Shown: positions 59,192 through 64,000 of the stretch, piece by piece
How the letters are laid out: every line of letters starts with the position of its first letter
How positions within the stretch are numbered: position 1 is the stretch's first letter
Assembly: GCA_013397935.1 (NCBI GenBank)
Contig: VZRN01011464.1
Span: 5,498,489-5,562,488, forward strand
Source: Dasyornis broadbenti
Lineage: Eukaryota; Chordata; Aves; Passeriformes; Dasyornithidae
Reading direction: 5' to 3'
Length of the DNA: 64,000 nt
The notes under the pieces: model-generated
Database searches by the model: none
Told to the model about the DNA's origin: nothing
What the model saw: only the letters and a program-made list of their open reading frames with translations
Translations under genes and position numbers: made by a program

Positions 59192-62100
59192 TTAATTTTT
59201 CTTGTGGCTTATTGTTGATTCACACAAGAAAATGGAAAAGAACAGTCAGAAGTTAGTGCATTTTAAAATGATTTGAGGTCTTTGAACTCACTGACATGTA
59301 TTTCCCACTGAATTGTCTGAGACTCTCTCCTGCTGACCCCTCTAAGTGGTGCACTTGGTATTTTTTGCAGGGGGAGAAAAGAGACAAAAGGAAAACGGTA
59401 ATCTTAGTGGGAAAATGGGTGATGCCTGCTATCTCTGATGAAAGGATTAAGTTTCTAGCACAAAGTGAATAGTCAACATGGTACGCGAAAAAAAAAAAAA
59501 GCTTAAAACAATGGAGAAATATTTTGTCAACATCCCACTCTGAACAATTCCAATTCCCAGTGGAGCCACATATTGAGACTCATGAAGTCGACTGTGCCTT
59601 GTTAGCCAAAAATTAATGAAGAGTAAAAGCAAAAGCAGTTCTGATTTTACTTATAGAACCCTTTGAATAACAAACATTTCAACCTTTGATTTTAGTGTCA
59701 AACTAACATGCAAGACAAAATATAAAGATAAAGACAAAAATATAAATATAAAGACAAAAAAAAATTTAAAGATATTTTTCCCAGCAGACTAGCATTCCTT
59801 CTCTTTTATTCGGCAGACTTTTTCCAGCTAAGAAAACCTGTGATTGCAGTCCCCTCATCAGAATGCAAGCAGTTCCATACTGACACAGCTGTGTAGTGGC
59901 TGGATAAAATCTGATTTCTGAACGCTGACAAGGATTGTAAGTGCGGAGTTTCAAAGCCTGGAGTGATTTCCAGTCACCTGAATTGAACCATTCTGTCTGG
60001 AGTGTGTCCACAAAATCTCTTTTCCGTAAGAGCTGTTGCCGTATTGCAACAATACCTATAGAAATGACTGCAAAAGAGCTTTTTCTGCTGTTGAGATAAT
60101 GCACTTCATCTGAAGAGATCTGTCTTATTCTGCATGGACTCTTATACTGCAGATTTACGGAAGCTGGCTGACATCTGCTGCATGATATTGGTTCTTTCAT
60201 TCACACTCCAGGACATAATAAGTAAATAAGGTCCTTATTTTGGTAGATTTTTAGACAGGATGGTATTGTTACATTTTTTAAAGATACATTTCATTGTATC
60301 TGTGTTAGACATAATTAATTCAAAGAATGGAGCATGGCAGCAAAAGGTGATAGGGCAGCAGAGAGAGATTTCTAGGAATTTTTAATATTGAAATAATTCT
60401 GGGAAAACTCTCTTCCTCAGTGTAACTTCTGAAAGAATAGGTATTTCTCCAGGGAAGCGAAGTTGTCTTTTATTATCTTTGTGGCTTTGTAACCATTTTA
60501 GCCTCTGCTTTAGTCCCATATATTATCTTCCTCTGTGGTCAGATCTCCTTAACTTTCAAATGTCTTCAACTAAATACCTAAAGTTCTTCTTGATGATATC
60601 CTGAAATACTGCGAGATGGTGACACAACATACCTCATCCCAACCCACGCAGCATGTGGAGGTAATAACTTCTGAAAGAATAGGTATGTTTTTGGGAATTT
60701 TAAGGATTAATGATGTTTTTTGTATTCTTCTATTCTACTTATAAAGATGTATTCTAATTAATACAACTCTAGCTGACACTTCCCCTAGAAAAATATGCAT
60801 TGTCCTGGGAAGAATTCAAGGGAAAAGGGAAATTGTCTCATTCTTCTCAGCTCCCACTCCCCTCAAAAAAAATTCAAAAAGTTGAGCATTTCTTCCTGAG
60901 CTAGGCCGGCCTCCACCCCAAAATGTTCCGTTCTTAGAGAGGGAAGGAAAAACAAAAACAAAATGTTTTTACTAGTCTCCTGAATGGATTGAGCACAGAT
61001 CAGGCTCTCTGGGTATTTGGGGAGATTCTAAGCACATATGTTAAGAACTCCACCCACATTCAGTCAGTTGATGGGAAAAATTTAAACATCTGAGACCTCA
61101 GGTCGCATAAGAAATGAGGTCGGAACTTAGGTGCAAAGGAAATGGAAGAGCCTACAAGATTAGCCAGACATTTTGTGAATGCCAGTAGTGTCTAAGTGTT
61201 GTTCCTTACCAAATCACAGACAGGAATGGGTCTCCATCTTCAATAACGGGTAAAAAGAAGTATAATTAGGTAATTATAGAACGACATGTTGAGATGGGGA
61301 ACACTACTGTACCTTCAGGCAGCACGTTAGTCTAAGCCTCAGGGATGATGGGTTTTGCTTCTCAAAATCAGACAATCTTTTCCAGAATTAAATATCCCTC
61401 CAGTTTTATTCTCAAAGTTACAAATTCAAGTGGACTTACTTTCTAGTCTTGAGACTGCATACAAGTCTCAAGATCTTGTTTTCTTGGCAGCTACAGATGT
61501 TTTGTGAAAATACCTTCTTAATTTCTTCATTTTCCAGCGTCTTTCATTTCTCAAAATTGATTTTATCTGAATCTTCCTCTAGCTGACGTGCAGAGCAGAA
61601 TCTGCAAGTTCTTCGTACAGTGGTTGTTTCCACATTTGCTTATTTGAGTAATTTTCTCATTTGAGATTCTGCAAGATAAGGCTGCAGATGTTTAAGACAC
61701 TCTGTAGGACAACTTGACTTACCCCATGTTGTAGTGTCCAATGTCCCAAATGTTTTGTTTATTCTGGCAATTGATTTTGTGTTTTTGTATATATTACTAA
61801 ATCTATTGTGGTAGTACTTTTGTGGGATGCAGTGTGACTTTTTCTTCAGAAGTCACTGCAGTGCCTGTCTCTTAATTTAAAGTGCTATGCAGCTGGCAAG
61901 CTGTGCTACCAATATTTCACACAACTCTGTCAGGCTATTTATCTGCGTGTCCTCTGCTGCTCCAGAGTCACCCTGATGAAATTCACCTCTGGGTTGAGCT
62001 GCTGGCCAGATGCCATGCATTACCCTGTGTGATTCCAGCTCACATACCTGTCACGGTCCTGCTGCCTAAGCAGTCATGCCTCGTGCTTCAATGTGGTGCT

Positions 62101-64000
62101 CTGCTTGGGTCTTATGTTTCATTTGTACCTGCTCAGTTTTTAAATCTCTCTACAGCACAGACACTGCAGGGCTGGACTCCAGCGTTTGGGATCAAACTTC
62201 TCATATGTATGTATTCAATCCCATACTCTGTTCAGATTTCCACTTTACAGTTAAACCGTCCCTTACAGACATGGTTTAGCAATGCGTGTTACTCTTCCAC
62301 GACCTACTCTCATGGATTATCTTGTGGCACATGACAGAAAGAAACACACTTTCTTACTCAGTACTTGCCCCCTGCCCTCTGTTATATCTTGAATTTATAG
62401 ACATCAGCTATACTAGTAAACTCAAGAATGCCTGGCAATTTTCCTGGAACTGGACTGTCTGTGCATGTAAAATCTTAGGACAGTCTTAATAAAGAATTTG
62501 GTGTGCTTGTGACATTCCCTGAACAATTCATACACTTGGCTTGCCAGACGAAATTGGCACAACTAAAGGCAGATTGCTTACAACCTGTTGGGTTTGAAGA
62601 CTGTGACAATTTATTAAGAGCCTTGAGCTGGACTGTGATAATTGTTCTGTTCCCATAGGTGCGAGTCACACGTTCTGGAACTGACCCGCATTCAAGAAGG
62701 AACTTCTGTTCAGATGGCTGCAGCATCCTACTTATTTTACAGTACTATCTATCCTGTTCTGTGTGCGTGGAAAACAATATCTGTGTGCCACAGGAACACA
62801 AAATCTATTTGGCAAAGTGGTCCTTCAATGTTCTGTGGGCATCTGGCAGATCCCTTCCACTCCTGCTGAAACCCCAAGCATTGTTAAGCGAAAAGCAGAG
62901 CAGGCTATTCTCCTATTTTCCGCACCAGTTTATTTCATAATATTCTTTTCTGGTTTGTGGAGAATTCTCAAGGTTAACAGCTGGAAAGTCCTGTGTTCAG
63001 AAGAGAACAGGCAACAGGTTCTCAACCCAGAAAAAGTGTATATAAATTTGAATTCTATATAGGCTTACTCATGCACTTCAATAATGAAAAATTTATTATA
63101 AGTATTTTTAAATACATGATTTTGACCAAAAATATTGCACATGCATTTTTTAAAGTATCCTGTCAAACAAATCTCAGAATTCTCCACCACATGTGCTGTT
63201 ATTGACAAAGAATAATAAAGCAATTATATTTCTTTTTGGTTCTTGATGAACGTAAAATAGAGTTCTCAACACTTACATGGCAAATACACACATATATATA
63301 TGATGTTGCCATAAAGTATTCAATTCTCTCTCTCCCTCCCCTTCTTTAATTCATCTCTTCCTACTTCTCTTCCCTTTCCCTATCCCTTTATCCAAAACAT
63401 ACTGTTTTGTGCTTATACAGTAGGCCACGCACTAACATACCAATTTCCATGTCAAGTGTGTAATTTATTGATAAAACCGAGAGCTCTTGCAGCTTTTATA
63501 TACATGCAAAATTTTATTGCTCATGTTTATGTTGTATAATCTTTATCTATAATTAATTAAAATAATGAATTGTTAATAAAACTTTATTCTATCGCTGCTA
63601 CAATATTGAAATGTATTTTTTGACATGAGTTACAACTGTCGGCAGATGCCTACAGTGTACAAGCCTACATCTGGACAAGGCACCTTCAGTCATTTTTACA
63701 GGTAATGAAAAATAATGGACACTTCAGAGTTCATTTTTCTCTCACACTTGAAGTATGAAGTACAGAGGTCTCATCTTTTGCTGCCAAAAACCTTCGGTGA
63801 GAATGCTAAAATGTTTTTGTCTCACTGATATTGTCACGAAGGTTCTTCTGAGCATGTTTCTCATCGGAAGCAAATCCTTTGCCTCAGAACCCTCCTGGGT
63901 TTTTTCACTGTTCTAAATTCAGAAGTTCTCCAGGGATAATTTTAATAGTGTCCTTCTCCCATGCAAGTAGCTGGTGCAGAAGCTATGGATGAACTGATTT
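59192..64000. other. Right-hand flank, no coding exon recognised
   Basis: Two of the longest open frames of the window lie here: 59766-60200 minus (144 codons) and 61882-62334 plus (150 codons). Neither shows a family motif, splice context or neighbouring exon, so I do not call them genes. A 22-base word is repeated at 60423-60444 and 60665-60686. No CD36 coding exon was found. Confidence 0.55.
60423..60686 (+). repeat. Perfect 22-base direct repeat, 242 bases apart
   Basis: The word starting TAACTTCTGAAAGAATAGGT is found at 60423-60444 and again at 60665-60686 with no mismatch. The sequence between the copies is not itself recognisable as a mobile element. Confidence 0.9.

Noticed and set aside
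61882..62334. 150-codon open frame, the longest in the window
   Set aside because: Hydrophobic, cysteine- and serine-rich composition with no recognisable domain, no splice context and overlapping frames on the same strand. About this length is expected by chance in 64 kb.
54171..64000. CD36 coding exons
   Set aside because: None of the open frames resembles CD36. Only a possible non-coding first exon is reported.
1..64000. tRNA, rRNA, snRNA, microRNA or CRISPR arrays
   Set aside because: No cloverleaf boxes, conserved RNA motifs or spaced repeats were recognised by eye. A covariance-model scan was not possible here.

Overview
This is nuclear DNA from a vertebrate, almost certainly a bird. 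It is AT-rich, has a very low coding density, carries a multi-exon G-protein gene with canonical GT-AG introns, and contains CR1-type LINE tails and two avian ERV-type solo LTRs. Nothing prokaryotic (operons, ribosome binding sites, CRISPR) is present. I cannot name the species.

The one gene I can reconstruct completely is on the minus strand: GNAT3, the alpha subunit of gustducin, the taste G protein. Its eight coding exons run from the ATG at 54170 down to the stop at 29216. Exon lengths are 118, 43, 142, 158, 129, 130, 154 and 191 bases, 1065 in total, which gives 354 residues plus stop, the length I recall for mammalian gustducin alpha. Every splice site fits, every phase joins, and all nucleotide-binding motifs are intact. 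The open frames over these exons are only pieces; several exons (1, 2 and 4) lie in a different frame from the longest ORF in the same place.

Layout. 1-27.5 kb: non-coding DNA downstream of GNAT3, with CR1 tails (about 3.3 and 9.2-9.6 kb), a 250-base pure pyrimidine TTTTC tract (13.0-13.3 kb) and a plus-strand solo LTR with a perfect 5-base target duplication (21.47-22.19 kb). 27.5-28.1 kb: a second LTR, minus strand. 28.1-29.2 kb: probable GNAT3 3' UTR and a CR1 tail. 29.2-54.2 kb: GNAT3, with CR1 insertions in introns 1 and 2, an unexplained GC-rich block in intron 4, and two places with N bases in introns 2 and 3. 54.2-64 kb: upstream DNA, with a possible TATA promoter plus non-coding first exon pointing right at about 59.0-59.2 kb.

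In other vertebrates GNAT3 sits tail-to-tail with GNAI1 on one side, and CD36 (then SEMA3C) lies beyond its 5' end. On that synteny GNAI1 would lie off the left edge on the plus strand and CD36 to the right. No coding exon of either is visible, but the possible promoter at 59.0 kb is in the right place and direction to be a 5' exon of CD36. That link is inference.
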